The notes under the pieces are model-generated. The model did not search any database and was not told the origin of the DNA. It saw only the letters and a list, made by a program, of their open reading frames with translations. Positions 12,508-25,364 of a DNA stretch of 64,000 nt are shown one piece after another; positions within the stretch are counted from its first letter, which is position 1, and every line of letters starts with the position of its first letter. The position numbers were made by a program, and so were the translations under genes. Origin of the DNA: Psoroptes ovis (taxonomy: Eukaryota > Arthropoda > Arachnida > Sarcoptiformes > Psoroptidae); assembly GCA_002943765.1 (NCBI GenBank), contig PQWQ01000002.1, positions 4,650,001-4,714,000 on the forward strand. Direction: 5' to 3'.

Positions 12508-15449
12508 TCATGTCATTGATGATTCTAATTGAATCAATTTTGCATTCACATCACCAGGCATACGATATGGTACCATGCCGGCAAATGTTATCAATGATTT
12601 TGCTTTTTCGCGTAGTTCCATACAGAGCTAAATTATTTTTTTTAGAAAAATTAAAAATTTTAAATTGAAAATCTGCAACAATAAAAATAATCACCTGTTC
12701 TTTATTTGATGAACCGCTAAGAAATCCAAATTTATTTATGATTGGAACTGAATTTCTATGAAAAGAAAAATTTTCATTTGGGAATAATTATTCTATAAAA
12801 CTTTTCAATTCAAAAATAATTACTTGATTTCTTGATTATATTGTGCACAAAGAATATTCATCGTTGCTAGCAATAAATTAGGAATATTATAACGAATTTC
12901 ATCAGGATAATTACTGAAATCATTAACTTTACTGTCAATTTCAGATGAACGTAATGGGAAAATTTTCAATTTTATAATTGTCTGAAATTATTTAGAAGAT
13001 TAATCATAAATTAGGGTTTGATTGCATAAATACTAAAATACTCACATCTAATGCTTCATTATATTGTTGATTATGATAATAATCGAAAAATGTCATCAAA
13101 TCAATCAATAAATAAAATGTAGATTTCAATTCTTTAGATGCATTACATTTTTGATTGCAATATCTATGAAAATGATATAAAAAATTAGGATTAATAAATT
13201 TTACATAAAAACAGATTCATTCACCTTTCAGCTATTTTTATAGCAAATTCTTCAATTTGATCACGTTTTGAATCAACATTTTTTTGTTGTGAAACTAATG
13301 GACTTAACATTTTATTAAGCAATTGTAATACTTTAGAATGTTGTTCAGCTAAATCATATAATTGGACAGCATCTTTGAAATATCCATCTTTTTCTAAATC
13401 AATGGCAACTTGTGTAATAATTAGATTAACATCTTGATTAAATTTATCGATAGCACCTGGTACTCGAACACCATCACTATTAATATAGCCCAATAGCAAG
13501 TCATAATTTTTTGTTTCACGCACTAATTTCGATACATATGAATTGAATAATGATTCATCTTGTGAATTGATATTATGAATATTATGTAAGAAATAATAGT
13601 AATAAACAACATCGATCGTATTTGTTGTTTCGAATTTTTTCGTATAAATACTAATCAATTTAGCCAAATTCAAACGTTGAATATCTTCAGGATCATTTGG
13701 TGAATGTGATAATATCGATAATTTTATATGTTGTGATGGAACAATCAAATTTTGTTCATGCAATGCTAAAGCAATATGTAAAGCATAACAGCGATATGCA
13801 TCAAAACGGAATAAAAATTCGATGGCTGCTTCCCATTGAAGTGTCAGAAATAATGCTCTGAAATAAAGGAATGGCTGTTCATGAGCTTCGAAATAATTTT
13901 CGCCTAATTCTTCTTGAATTTCTTTCTTAAATTTACTCAAATCAAATTGATCGGCTAATGTAATCGATGTAGTGAGAAATTGTTGCTGATCATTGTCAGG
14001 ATTATTGAACGATACTTTTTTCAATTTGATCCATAAAAAGTCATCAACTTTATCAAAAATTTGTGAATCAAATTCTTCGTGTGCACATCTTGCCAAGATT
14101 GAATAAACAGATTTTTTAAAAACATCATTACTAAGACGAACACTTTTTTGATAAGTTAATCGAAGTGATTCTTCATTTTTACGATTCAAAAATCCATCAT
14201 TACTTGTTTTATAATCACGTAATATGTTGGTGAATTCATTTTTCAATGAATTATTTGACATTTTCTGTACCACTTGAATAGCAGCATCTATTGAGCCAGC
14301 ACGAAGACAGTAGAAAATGAAACACCATACTGGAATGCCATCAACTGTACCATCTTCCAGAATATCTTTGTATGACATACTGTAGTTCAACGACATAGAT
14401 GTATTTCCAGAATAAAATGGTGTTTTAATATTTAAATAATCTTTCACTAATCTGTATATCACATCACTAGTGATGTTTTGACCAATTTTATCATTGACGA
14501 TTCCTTGCATTGTTTGAACAAATTTCTGCTCTAAATATTGGCATGATTTATTGATGAAATGTAAATTTAATTTATAATTTTGTTTTCGCATTAAAGGATC
14601 TTTTTCTGCGATTTCAGGCATATCAGGAGATAGAATCATTGAAACCATTGACCAAAGATCAATAACAGAACTTTCTCCAATAATATTACGAGCAATGGAA
14701 TAGAATTTTTCAGTAAGATTGTTACGATTTGAGCTCAAAGAATTGACCGATTGATCAACATATTTAATCACTTCTTTTGCAAACGCCATTTCTGTTGCAT
14801 TCATTGATGATATCGAAGATTTATCAATAAATGTTTTATCAAAATATAATTTTGTTTTTGATTGTTGTTGTGGAGAATTTCGAACATTAATCGAATCCAT
14901 TGAGAGGTCAAAACTCATGTCTTTAATTTCATCAGGACCAACTAATGCATTTAAAATACTGGCCTTTTGATCATTCCATTCTTTTTGTATGTGATTCAAA
15001 TAAAATTGATCTGAAGCTTCAATTGTAGATGATCGTACATTATCAATAATTTTCACGATAGCATTTTCATATTCTTTCTTAAGAAAACCTTGTATATCGG
15101 AATCGATTTCAGTTTCTATTTGTATAGGTTTTTTCATTTGATTCAATGATTCTAATTGTTGGCTTACTTTTTGCAAATCGAAACCTTTAGTACCCAACAA
15201 TACTGATGCACGAACATCATTAACATCTTTTGATGATGATTGTCCTGTTGTTCTTGTATACATTTGATCACTTGCTTCTAATAATTGTTTTAAATTTCGT
15301 TCAATACGAGGCATTTCAATATTACCATCAATTATAGCTGTCAATTGTTCAGCTTTGTGGAGAAGATCATCTAGATTTTCGGTACAATCCATTGTTGAAT
15401 CCATGCTGATCGGTTTTTTGACAATTATCGATTGAAATTGTAGTTTCAA
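12508..15449 (-). CDS. Nup93: NUP93 (Nic96 family) nuclear pore scaffold nucleoporin
   Basis: Inner-ring nucleoporin that links NUP205/188, NUP155, NUP53 and the NUP62 complex. Exons on minus: 15449-13225, 13163-13046, 12981-12824, 12755-12695, 12627-12508; the total is divisible by three and gives 893 aa. N-terminal landmarks: HKAEQLTA, RNLKQLLEASDQMYTR, VRASVLLGTKGFDLQKVSQQ, DIQGFLKKEYENAI. Middle: DGIPVWCFIFYCLRAGSIDA, EQPFLYFRALFLTLQWEAAI. C-terminus across the small exons: STFYLLIDLMTFFDYYH, DEIRYNIPNLLLATMNILCA, KSLITFAGMVPYRMPGDVNA. The start may be 15449 or the second Met at 15404, which aligns better with the beginning of other NUP93 proteins. It shares a 221 bp upstream interval with the divergent SHCBP1-like gene. 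Confidence 0.96.
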
Positions 15450-15670
15450 ATTTAATATTTTTCAAATTTAAATTATTTTTATTTGTTTTTGAAAAAAAAC
15501 TGCATGCCAAATTTTATACGAAAATGAATGTTCATAAACGACATGTTTCAATTTTTGGCGCCTGTCTTATTTGTTTTGAATCATTTTTCAAACGGTCAAG
15601 AAAGAGATCATCAAATCAAAAATAATTCATCATTTTTTTCGGATATAAAGTTTATAATTCAATCAACAAA
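15450..15670. promoter_or_regulatory. Putative shared divergent promoter, NUP93 / SHCBP1-like
   Basis: 221 bp separate the first ATGs of two diverging genes, so both promoters must lie here or overlap it. The stretch 15552-15565 (ttttggcgcctgtc) is unusually G/C-rich for the region and contains GGCGCC. Inference from position. Confidence 0.45.
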
Positions 15671-17113
15671 ATGACATCAATTCCTATCGATTGTTTAGAT
15701 AATTTAAATTATAATGATAATGATGAAAATTATGAAATCTATAAATTCAAATTCAAACGTGAAGATCTTGAAGAAATTTATGGAGAAATTTTGCAAGATG
15801 TATCGATTAAGTCAGTGATGGATGCATTCAGTGATTATATTACGGCTAATATTGAACCAATCGGTTGGAAAGCAATTTGGATACCGACCGCAAATGAAAT
15901 TGAACATAATCGTTTTGTCGTTGAAATATTGAATGTATACGACACAATGGATGCATTGATTTTGATTAAAGAGCAAATATCAAATAAAAATGACAATAAT
16001 AATAATGAACAAAGCGAAAAAAGTTCAAATAATGAAATTCGTGAATATGATGAAAGAAAAGTACCATTAATTGAATTATTTGTCATATCCAATGATGATG
16101 ATGATCAATTATTTTATAAAACAGCATATATTATCGAAATTTATCGATTTTTCTATTTAAATTTATGGAGACCATGGGATAACATTGATGATCAAAATAA
16201 TGATCAAATATTTTTAGAAAATAGATTCATATCACGATTAAATTTTGCATTCGATATCAAAGAAAATTTGATTGAACAAAAATTCATCAACCGATATGAA
16301 AATATACTCATCGAAGCTCAAACAATCAAAGAATCACTTGATAAATTGAAATCAATCATTGAAGAAAATAATGATGATGAAAATAGCGAAATTATCAATC
16401 CATTGGATTTTTATCGATTAATTACTAAGCTAGAAAATTTTTCACGATCGATGAGTTTTATTGAAAATCCAGAATTACGCCAACTTTACGATGAATTCGT
16501 AGGCGATGAATTTGATGATGATAATCAAAGTAGATCACAAATCGTTTTACATGTAGTTGTTAAAAACGAAAATTTTCGATCAATTTCACATGCAATGATG
16601 AAATTGCAAAACTTATTATCGGTAAATTTATGATTTTTCTTATATTAGCATTTCAAAATTATTTTTTTATACGAAAAAAACTAGGGAGAAGATATGAAAT
16701 TACCAATAAAATTTCATAATTCCTTCGAAAAAGCCTTATCAAATTCAAAATCAAATGATCGCATTTATTTGTCCAAAGGCGAACACACACAAGAATCATC
16801 ATGGATTGAAAAAAATTTAGAAATTCATGGATTAGAACCATCAACCAGTGTTTTCATTTGTTCAACAAAAAATTGCGGTGATTTATTTATGTTTGTCAAC
16901 ATAACAAATAAATTATTAATATCAAATATAACTTTTAAAATATTACATCCAATTGATCAATTCATTTATCTAAAATCTGGACATTTAATATTAGAAAATT
17001 GTCGAATCGATTATGGTGAATCAACAATAATCAATGATAAATCAAATGAATTGATCAAAAAAATGGATAATACAAAGCTTGATTTAATTAACACAACAAT
17101 AATTGGCCATTGA
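15671..17113 (+). CDS. SHCBP1 / nessun dorma-like protein, C-terminally short
   Basis: Family members (vertebrate SHCBP1, insect nessun dorma) act with the centralspindlin complex at the spindle midzone and in cytokinesis, and carry a right-handed beta-helix. Exons 15671-16621 and 16685-17113 join in phase 0 to give 459 aa. The N-terminal half matches SHCBP1 (GWKAIWIPTANEIEHNRFVV; RFFYLNLWRPWDNIDDQN; KLENFSRSMSFIENPELRQL). The second exon begins the beta-helix (ISNITFKILHPIDQFIYLKS, GHLILENCRIDYGES), then stops after about three turns, where relatives continue for roughly 200 residues. The stop is TGA after HTTIIGH-like sequence (NTTIIGH), and I find no continuing exon in the 390 bp to the next gene. 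Family assignment is from remembered motifs. Confidence 0.7.
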
Positions 17114-17503
17114 TCTAAGTAATCTTCCATATGACTCTTACTATCTTTGTTTTTTTTCAATGATTTCAATTATATTATTGTTTTTAATAATAAAATAAAG
17201 AAAAATTGTTATTTACATTATGTAAAAAGCTATTATAAAAAAAAATTTGACCGTTAATGGCACATTGTAAAGAAAAATATATTATGCGTTTGCTATTTTG
17301 TACAAAGAAAATAATGTGTATAATGATTGATGAATTTTTGTGCGATACAAAATTCATTAAGAAAGAAAAAAAAATATTTGTAAGAGGTTGATTTTGACTG
17401 ACCAATATTTGATCATGATAATCATTATCATTAATAAATACTGGTTAATAATAAGGCAAAAAAAATTTATCATCATTTTTTAATGATTGATTGATTAATT
17501 AAT
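17114..17503. other. Convergent 3' region between SHCBP1-like and DOMON genes
   Basis: AT-rich, includes AATAAA-like sites around 17190. No further beta-helix coding sequence found in either frame that could extend the upstream gene. Confidence 0.45.
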
Positions 17504-19589
17504 TCAATTGCCCTCATAATCAACGAAAACACGAACAACATCGGATGAATATTTGCGCTGATGTGGCATAAAATAAAAATCTGGTTGCAAATTTGAATGT
17601 TGTAGTTGTTGACCGTTCGGTCCTCGATGATTATGATGATGATGATGATTATGATATTGATGCTGATGCTGTTGTTGTCGTTCATTCATTTCATAACCCA
17701 TTGAAATCTGTTGTCTACGTACATGTTGTGGTTGTTCCTGCTGCTCTTGATAATGTCTTCGATCTAAACTTTGATGTCCATAACCAGAATGATGATGACC
17801 ATTCATATAAGGCTGCATTGAGCGAGGATCATGATTATTACCATTATGTTGGCCACGATAATTTTTGTGCAAACTATTTGATTTGCCTTGATATCCATAA
17901 GGATCTTCAGGATTATATAAACCATTGAACATAGATGATTGATAAGGATCGTTTACCCATTGTTTATCATCCTATTTTGATTGTGAATCATTATTAAAAT
18001 CAAATAATCAAAATTGATTACAAATTACCTTTTCATCAATATAATCTTCTTGTGTTGATTGATTTTTGCGACATCCACAGCACCCACAGCTGCAAAACAT
18101 GCATAACAATTGTATTAGAGCTAACAATAATAATGCCGATAATCCAGCACCAATTATTATCCATCTTTGTTCTTCTTCACTGAAACGATTGAAACTTGAC
18201 AATAAAATATCTGTTTGAAATGGCAAACAATTATTATTGATATGTGAGATGAGAAAAACAAATCAACAAACTTACTCATCCAACCATCAGATTTATCCTC
18301 TTTTGGTATAACAACTATATGATTAGGATCAACAGTCCATCTACCGATATGTCCATCTTTCAGAATGGTATTCAATGCTATATTCAGAGCACGAATGTCA
18401 TCTTTCTCATTTTTGTCATCTTGAGGAGATTGAATCGTTAAATCAACGATGACAATATTTTTATTTGAATCCATTTTCAATTCATTGATTTCAATTTTTT
18501 TAATACCATTAAAGTTGGGTCTCAATTCACGAGATAAATCATTCTCGATCGATCTGAATAGTTCATTCATTGGTGTCTGTTTATTATTTTCCACCAAGTT
18601 CAAAAATTTCATTTCAACTTGATAAATTCTGATTCTATTCTCACTTGTGTTCAATTCATTTTCTGATTGAGGAAGATTGCTGATAATATCATTATTATCA
18701 TTATCATTAATTGATTCTTTATTGTTGTGATCATATTTTTTATTCGATGATGGCGATGATGCTGACGTAGTGGTTGGCATTACGGCCGTTGTTGTTGTCA
18801 ATATTTTTGGCGATGCTATGCGGCAACTGTGCACACAGATTTTTTCTTCTGAAATGATCGGCGTACTTTCATGTTTCCTGATTCTTTTGTTGACAGCATT
18901 AAATACACCACCCATGACGGGAAACATAAAATAAGGGCAATCGGTGTCACTAAATTGATAATCTCTAACATCACCTGTCTGTCTTGGACGTGAAAATCTT
19001 AATGTTGTTAGACCATTCTCTCTCCATGCACTCATATTATATAAATTTTGTTGATAATCTAATGGTGGAGCTTCATAAGCCAATAAATAACTGTCCATTA
19101 GAAAAAATCGTCCACTTTTTTGTGAAATAAAAAATTATTGTAATAAATTAACATTGGACAATGATGAAAAAATTACCTTTCTTCTACTAATCCTAGAATT
19201 GCATCTGTATTTGACATGTAAGGATTATCAGAAAAACCAATACCAGTCCATTTATTACGATTTTTTGTACTTATAGTAAAAATGATTTCATCGCTTTCAT
19301 CTTGATACTGCCATGTGGCTTTATAATCACAATTAAAACCTGAACAATTCGATGGATATCTCCAATCGCCTAAACAAGGCGAATTTTCATTTAAAATCAT
19401 ATCAACATCATCATAATTATTATTAAGAGCATTGATAAAGTATGATGAAAATAAAATTGATAAATAAATAGTTAACAGACAATTATTAATTTTATTCATT
19501 ATCGTTGTAATTTTGTTTCTATTGTCGTTCTTGTAGTTGGTGAAATAATAATGATGATTGAATATTGATAATTGAAATTTAATAGTCAT
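17504..19589 (-). CDS. DOMON-domain single-pass membrane protein with possible SEA-like stalk
   Basis: Not identified as a named gene. Exons on minus: 19589-19177, 19090-18276, 18210-18029, 17971-17504; 625 aa. A signal peptide probably starts at the internal Met31 (MNKINNCLLTIYLSILFSS). An extracellular DOMON-like domain follows, roughly residues 65-240 (WQYQDESDEIIFTISTKN, WTGIGFSDNPYMSNTDAILG, LTTLRFSRPRQTGD, CPYFMFPVMGG). DOMON domains bind haem or sugars in other proteins. A middle part (RIYQVEMKFLNLVENN to GRWTVDPNHIVVIPK) has SEA-like alternation. One membrane span (WIIIGAGLSALLLLALIQLL) is followed by a Cys cluster (CSCGCCGC) and a Tyr-, Gln- and His-rich cytoplasmic tail of about 170 residues. 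There is no cytochrome b561 segment, so it is not a ferric-reductase-type DOMON protein. Start 19589 versus the internal Met is unresolved. Confidence 0.7.
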
Positions 19590-22500
19590 TATTGTTATTG
19601 AATTAGATCACACAATAGAACGATTTGACAAGAATTATTATTGATGATTATTCAAATATTTGAAAACCATTGATAAAATTTAATATCATTTATAATTTTT
19701 GCTCGAATTAATGATTATTATTCAACAGGTGGTTGGCAATTTCTCATATTCACTGTGAAAAATTTGGAATGATTGATTCATTTTAACATTGAAAAACACA
19801 AAATTATCATTTAATTTCAAAATAACATAGATAAAATCCCACATCAACAAAATCGTAGATGGTTGTTTTGCATTCATCAAATATTAAAATAAAATAAGAA
19901 ATTTTTTTGGTTCAAATATCTGGTTTGAAACCAAGTATTCCATATTCATAATCACAAATATTTATGAAGAAAATCAAAAATTTGAGTTCATTTGAGAACA
20001 TTCACTCATCTTAACATCATTATGATCATCTACATCACTCAAAAGTGGTGATGATAATAATGATAATTATTACTAAAAACAAATATCAAACATCTTGGCA
20101 GTATCGGTCATCGGTTTCGAAAAAAAATTGTGATCATCGATGATCATATTTCTAAATTTATTGTTGTTTGAATGATGTCGGTGGTTGAGATTAAAATTAA
20201 CCAGAGAAAATATAAATTTAAATAAAGAAAAATATCCGTGAAGTTTTTTTCTCAAATATTCACTTTGTAAATCTACTCGAATTATTTGCAAATCTTATTG
20301 AATAAGCAAATATTTAAAAATAAAAAAAAATGGAAAAAATTTCAAGCAAAAAACCACATATTTTCGGCATACACTCACTTAATACAATTTATGGATAAAT
20401 TTTGCTGAATACGTTTCACATTCCTATGTCTAGAAATGAATGAAAAAAAATATAAAATAAAAATTACTGACGATGTATCGAGGACAAAGAGCTAAAGTCT
20501 CTAAATAATACTTTGTTGTATGTTTTAGTTTGAATGTGTAGAAATTGTTCAAAAAATGAAAAACTGGACTCTCTTTGACTTTCTTTCTTTGAATGTGTAT
20601 TTTGCCCATTCAATTCATGTTATTATTATTATTATTATTATCAGTATTGAAACAGCAACACAGCAAAACATCAAGTTTTTTTGCATTGAAACTTTTTTCA
20701 AAAGATTGAAAGCTTGACGATGCTGATGTGTGTGTGTGCTTGTGTGTAGTGTGGTGGATATTGTTGTTTGTTTGTAGCATGAATGGTGGTGAATAAAGTA
20801 GATGATGATGATGATGACGACGACGACTACGAAAGGAATGGCAAAAGATATTTGAAATGGGAAAATTTTTCAACATAAAAATAATGATAATAATAAGAGT
20901 AAGATCAGTATTTAGTTGAATGAAAGAAAAAAAAATTTTGTTTTTCTTTTCGTATCGATGGTCGATGGATAAATATCATTATTATTATCATTATAATCAT
21001 TTAACTATCTGATTATCTATCTAAATGCCATTTTTACCTAAAAATGCCGAATTGTTTAATAATAAGTATTGATTAAAATATAATTGTGAATTGAAATTAT
21101 TGGTTGTTGTCGTTATTAGTTGAAATACATTGAAAATTTAAAGGATTTGTTTCGAATAAAATGAACTTTTCAAAGAAATTTTTTTCTAAACGAAAATCTC
21201 TTTAATTCAAAATCGAAATCCTAATAATAATAATAATAATAATTAACAAACTAATCACTCGAACACACATTTACAAACGTGCATATGTTGTTTTTTGTTA
21301 GTTGAGAGGCAACACAATGATCATCAAATGGATCAACTGTCGCTGTATCGAATGAGATTCATAATTATTATGAAGAATATGATTCATTTTTTTTCATATT
21401 CAAAAAACGATGTTTTGAATGTTGGATGCATGTATATTGTAATGTGTTGTACGTACAACAATATAACAGCAAATACATTGTTGTTCAACACAATTAGAAA
21501 CAATCTTTGAAAAAATACGTGTTTATTCGATTTTGAAAATGAAAAAAAAAAATGAAAAATGTAAAATAAATTAACTAAACTATGACTATTTATTGAAATT
21601 GTTTGTAAATTTGTACATTTTTCAATACAACAATAAAATGCTGTTGTTGTTGCCTTTTGTAGTTGTCAATTATTCAAAAATCAATATCTGTGCACTTAGA
21701 TATATCATGTACTTAAAAGATATCATACCTTAATTTCAATAATGAGGTGGAAAAAAAATAGTTTGAATTCAGTTTAGTATTCAATATGTTGAAACATAGT
21801 TTAAATTCATTATTTAAACATGAATATACATTTTTAATTTTCAAAAATAGCATACATTTACACATGTTTTTTTGGATGTTAATTTTAACATATTTTTTTT
21901 CAATTAAAAATACGATTAAAAATGTATTCAAATTTGAAAATTTTGAAAAAAATTTATATAATTTAACACTTTATGTTCATATTTTACCAGTAATAATAAT
22001 GATAAACAACAATTTGCTAATAAATTTCATTATTTTGTTTTCGTTCATTGATTGACAAGAAAGCAACAGGTTGTATATGTGTGTGTACATGAATGAATAA
22101 GATTATTTTATGGAGAAATGAATATATTTTTCAATGAATATTGAATATTTTTGTACCTGTTGCGGTATATATAAACATGCGCATACACATGTGTTTAAGA
22201 TAATCATATCATGGTTATTATTTGGTTGATTGATTTATCGTTTAATTTTTAGATCCATGTAATATTTGAACATATATTTTCCTTCATTAAAACTATACAC
22301 TCGAACTGAAGGTGAGATGTTTGTGCTTGTAAACTGAAATATATTTGGATTTTTTTTCTTCATTCATTTATTATCAGTCAAAACAGCTACGACGATAAAA
22401 TATCCGAAAAAATGAATATAAATTCAAATTGAAATCGATCAAGCTTGAAATTCAAATGTAAATCATTATTATGCACTTGTGTAAGTGTGTGTCAGTGTGT

Positions 22501-23723
22501 GTAAGATGGATAAATGCGGAAAGAAAAAAAATATTGATACACATATATCTATGTTCATTTTATATAACAACTACTTCTTGTACGGAAAATAAATGAATAA
22601 TTTTAGTTTTTCAATGAATTGTATTGAAAAATGGAAAAAATCATGGATAAATAGATAGGCAGATAACTATTGATCGATATATCGATGGAGAATTTTGAAT
22701 AATGTTTTAATCATAGCTGTATCGACCGATGAAGATATTTTGCTGTCAAATATTATTAAAATACCTGTAAATAATTTGATGCACATTCAATACTTGTGAA
22801 CATTATAACATCATTACGAAGAAAAAGACACAAAAGACAGAAATAAAATTGGATAATCGAAAATAGAAAAAAACAATCACTTGAATATCTCTTATTGAAA
22901 AAAAACAATTAAATGCTGTGAAAAGCATCGATAATTGACGTTAAACATTTGAACAAAGCAAAAAATAAAAAAAATTTAATCAACAACAAAAACTGATGTA
23001 AAAAACTGATCACCATAAAAGTTAATCAACACTCACACGAATCGCTTATTGTTTTTTTTGCCACATTTTCTTCATTTTTTCTTTGAATATATGATCAATT
23101 TGTAAAAAAATTGAAATATAAAATAAAGACATAATAATTCTCCACCATCATCACAACAACACATTTATACAAATACACAATTCATTCATTTTTGATGAAT
23201 TATTATTATGATGTATTGATGAATAAAAATATATTTTTAAGCGTTGATTTTACATGATAATCAGTGAAAATTAACAGTAAATTCACACAAATGTTCGCTG
23301 TTTGAAAAAAAAAATTAGACAAAAATTCAAAATTTATGCTTTTTTCCACTTGTTTTGATTGCAAAACTTGTATATTCATTGATTTGATATGGTCAATTTG
23401 AATAAATGAAGTAAATTCACAATATTTTGTGTTTCTGAGCGAGACATACACATCGAAAGGGAATTTCAGCTATAGCAGAAAAATAAGAAAATATCCGTTG
23501 TTATTCAACGAAACTATTTTCAGAAAAATACAAATTTCATATACAAAAAATAAAAAATGAAATTTATTTTCACGAAATTATTTGTTAAATAATAAAATAA
23601 ATAAGTGAATAATAAATGCTACATAATTGAAACAGACTTTCATTCATTCATTCATTCATCCAGTGAAATTAAGAAATTTTCAATTCATTAATTTATTGAA
23701 TGTTTTAAGATTCAAAAGATTTT

Positions 23724-24019
23724 TATTCATTCATTCATTCATTTATTTATTTATTTTAAAACATCCGAAAATATCTTTTAAAAATAATTTTTAAAGGTTT
23801 TTTACCTTTGAAATAAAGGTGGATAATTTTTTTTCCACCTTTATTTTTGTTGCTGTTGCTGCTGCTGGTCATTTTCTGTTATTTAATTATTTGATTTATT
23901 TAATTTGATTTTTGCGTTTTGTTTGCTCGATATATTAAATTATTATTTAGAACATTTGAATGTCAAATTTAATGAATAAATAAATCAAATAAATCAATGA
24001 ATGAATGAATGAATGAATA
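23724..24019. repeat. Inverted pair of ATTC/ATTT and AAAT/GAAT tetranucleotide tracts
   Basis: ATTC then ATTT repeats at 23724-23757 are complementary in order to the AAAT-rich then GAAT repeats at about 23972-24019, making an imperfect inverted repeat around a 215 bp centre. Similar GAAT/ATTC tracts recur at 23637-23658, 24601-24610, 24733-24752 and 25668-25680. Confidence 0.6.
23775..23846. repeat. Cluster of alternating, mutually exclusive hairpins
   Basis: AAAGGT (23793-23798), ACCTTT (23804-23809), AAATAAAGGTGG (23811-23822) and CCACCTTTATTT (23835-23846) follow each other. The last two form a perfect 12 bp stem with a 12 nt loop; the first two form a 6 bp stem; the second and third can also pair. 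Read directly from the sequence; function unknown. Confidence 0.7.
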
Positions 24020-25364
24020 AAGAAAATTTATTTTTTTTTTTTTTTGAAATCCATTTGACTTGAATATTTTATTGAACGGATTTCACTTTTAATTGTTTGC
24101 AATTTTTTTTCTCCCATATGTTCCAATGTGTTTCAAATAATTACTTTTTAATAAATCAAATAAAATATTAATTATTGAAATAATTATATTTGGCATTTTA
24201 TGATTAAGAGCATCAATTGCTTTCTCTTAAACTTTGTCTAATTTTGTTTAAAAAAAAAAAAATGTTTTAATTCCAAGTTAAAAGTGAAAAAAACTACTAG
24301 AATAACAGCCAGCAACGGTGATGACAATTCGGAGATAAATCTCGGATGAAAGCGAAAAAAAAACCGGTGAAAATTATGCTGATGATGATCGTTGCTTTGT
24401 ATAAATGGTATTTGCTATCAAACAACCGTATAGACCTACATTTTTTTTTTACCAGCAAAAATTGGATTTTTTTGTTTTTATGAAGTTGCTCTTTTTGTCA
24501 TTTCATTTTGAATGATGATGAAAATATGGAAATATATTTATATTTGAAAATCTTTTGGTGATTATCTGCTTTTGTCAAAACAGAAACAGTGAAAAAAAAA
24601 TGAATGAATGAAGAATAAATTTCATATTCATTCGACCATCTTTTTTTTTGATTTGATGTTGATTGATGATGACAAAGGTTTATTTTCCTTCATTTCAAAA
24701 AAAATAAGAAAATTTTGACAATAAATGACGAAATGAATGAATGAATGAATGACAGACAATGAATGAATTTTTGTCTTTATCATTATTTCATATTTTAAAT
24801 TTGAATTTTTTTTTTTTTAATTTTTTGAATATTAAGATTTTTTTTTCTTGAATCTTAATCATATGGACAACCAACAAACAACGACGACAACAATATATTT
24901 ATTCATTTATCTATATTTATTTAGAGTAAACAAAAAAAAGAAGTTTTCCGTATTATCATCAAAAAAAAAAAAAAAAAAATGATTGTTACTATTTTATTAG
25001 TATTATCATTATTATTGTTGCTATTATTAATATTATAATCATTATATCTAATGGATTAGTGATTAGACAATGGTCTTTTTATTCTTTTTTTAATGATGAT
25101 TTTATAAAGTATTTTTTTTTACAATAGGAAAAAGTTTGATTATATTTTGTCTGTATGTGTGTGTGTGTGTATGCATTTAAATATTTTTGTTTTGTTTTTT
25201 TTGCTTTGTTTTGCATTTTAAATCTTCAAATTCAAATCAAATAACCAATGAAATGAGATAATAATAGCAATAATTTTCATTGTATTTAAATCTGATAATT
25301 CTTTCAAGTTTTTTTTGAGTTTAGCTTCGTCTTTCTCTTTTTTTTTTTTTTTTTTGGTCAATGT

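Larger units (their letters stand above)
19590..25364. other. Gene-poor interval of about 5.8 kb
   Basis: No coding sequence that I can support in either strand. It holds many A/T homopolymers (including A19 at 24961-24979 and T runs near 25340-25355), AAT/ATT runs (20623-20641, 21225-21242), a GATGATGACGACGACGAC tract (about 20801-20825), TG runs near 20725-20750 and 25150-25172, and several ATTC/GAAT tetranucleotide tracts. It contains the promoter of the DOMON gene and may contain distal non-coding exons or enhancers. Confidence 0.5.

Noticed and set aside
17593..17928. 111-codon Asp/Val-rich frame on the plus strand
   Set aside because: Antisense of the His/Gln-rich tail exon of the DOMON gene, whose splice phases are consistent.
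20610..20876. 88-codon His/Asn-rich frame on the minus strand
   Set aside because: Entirely made of ATT, GAT and TG repeat translations.
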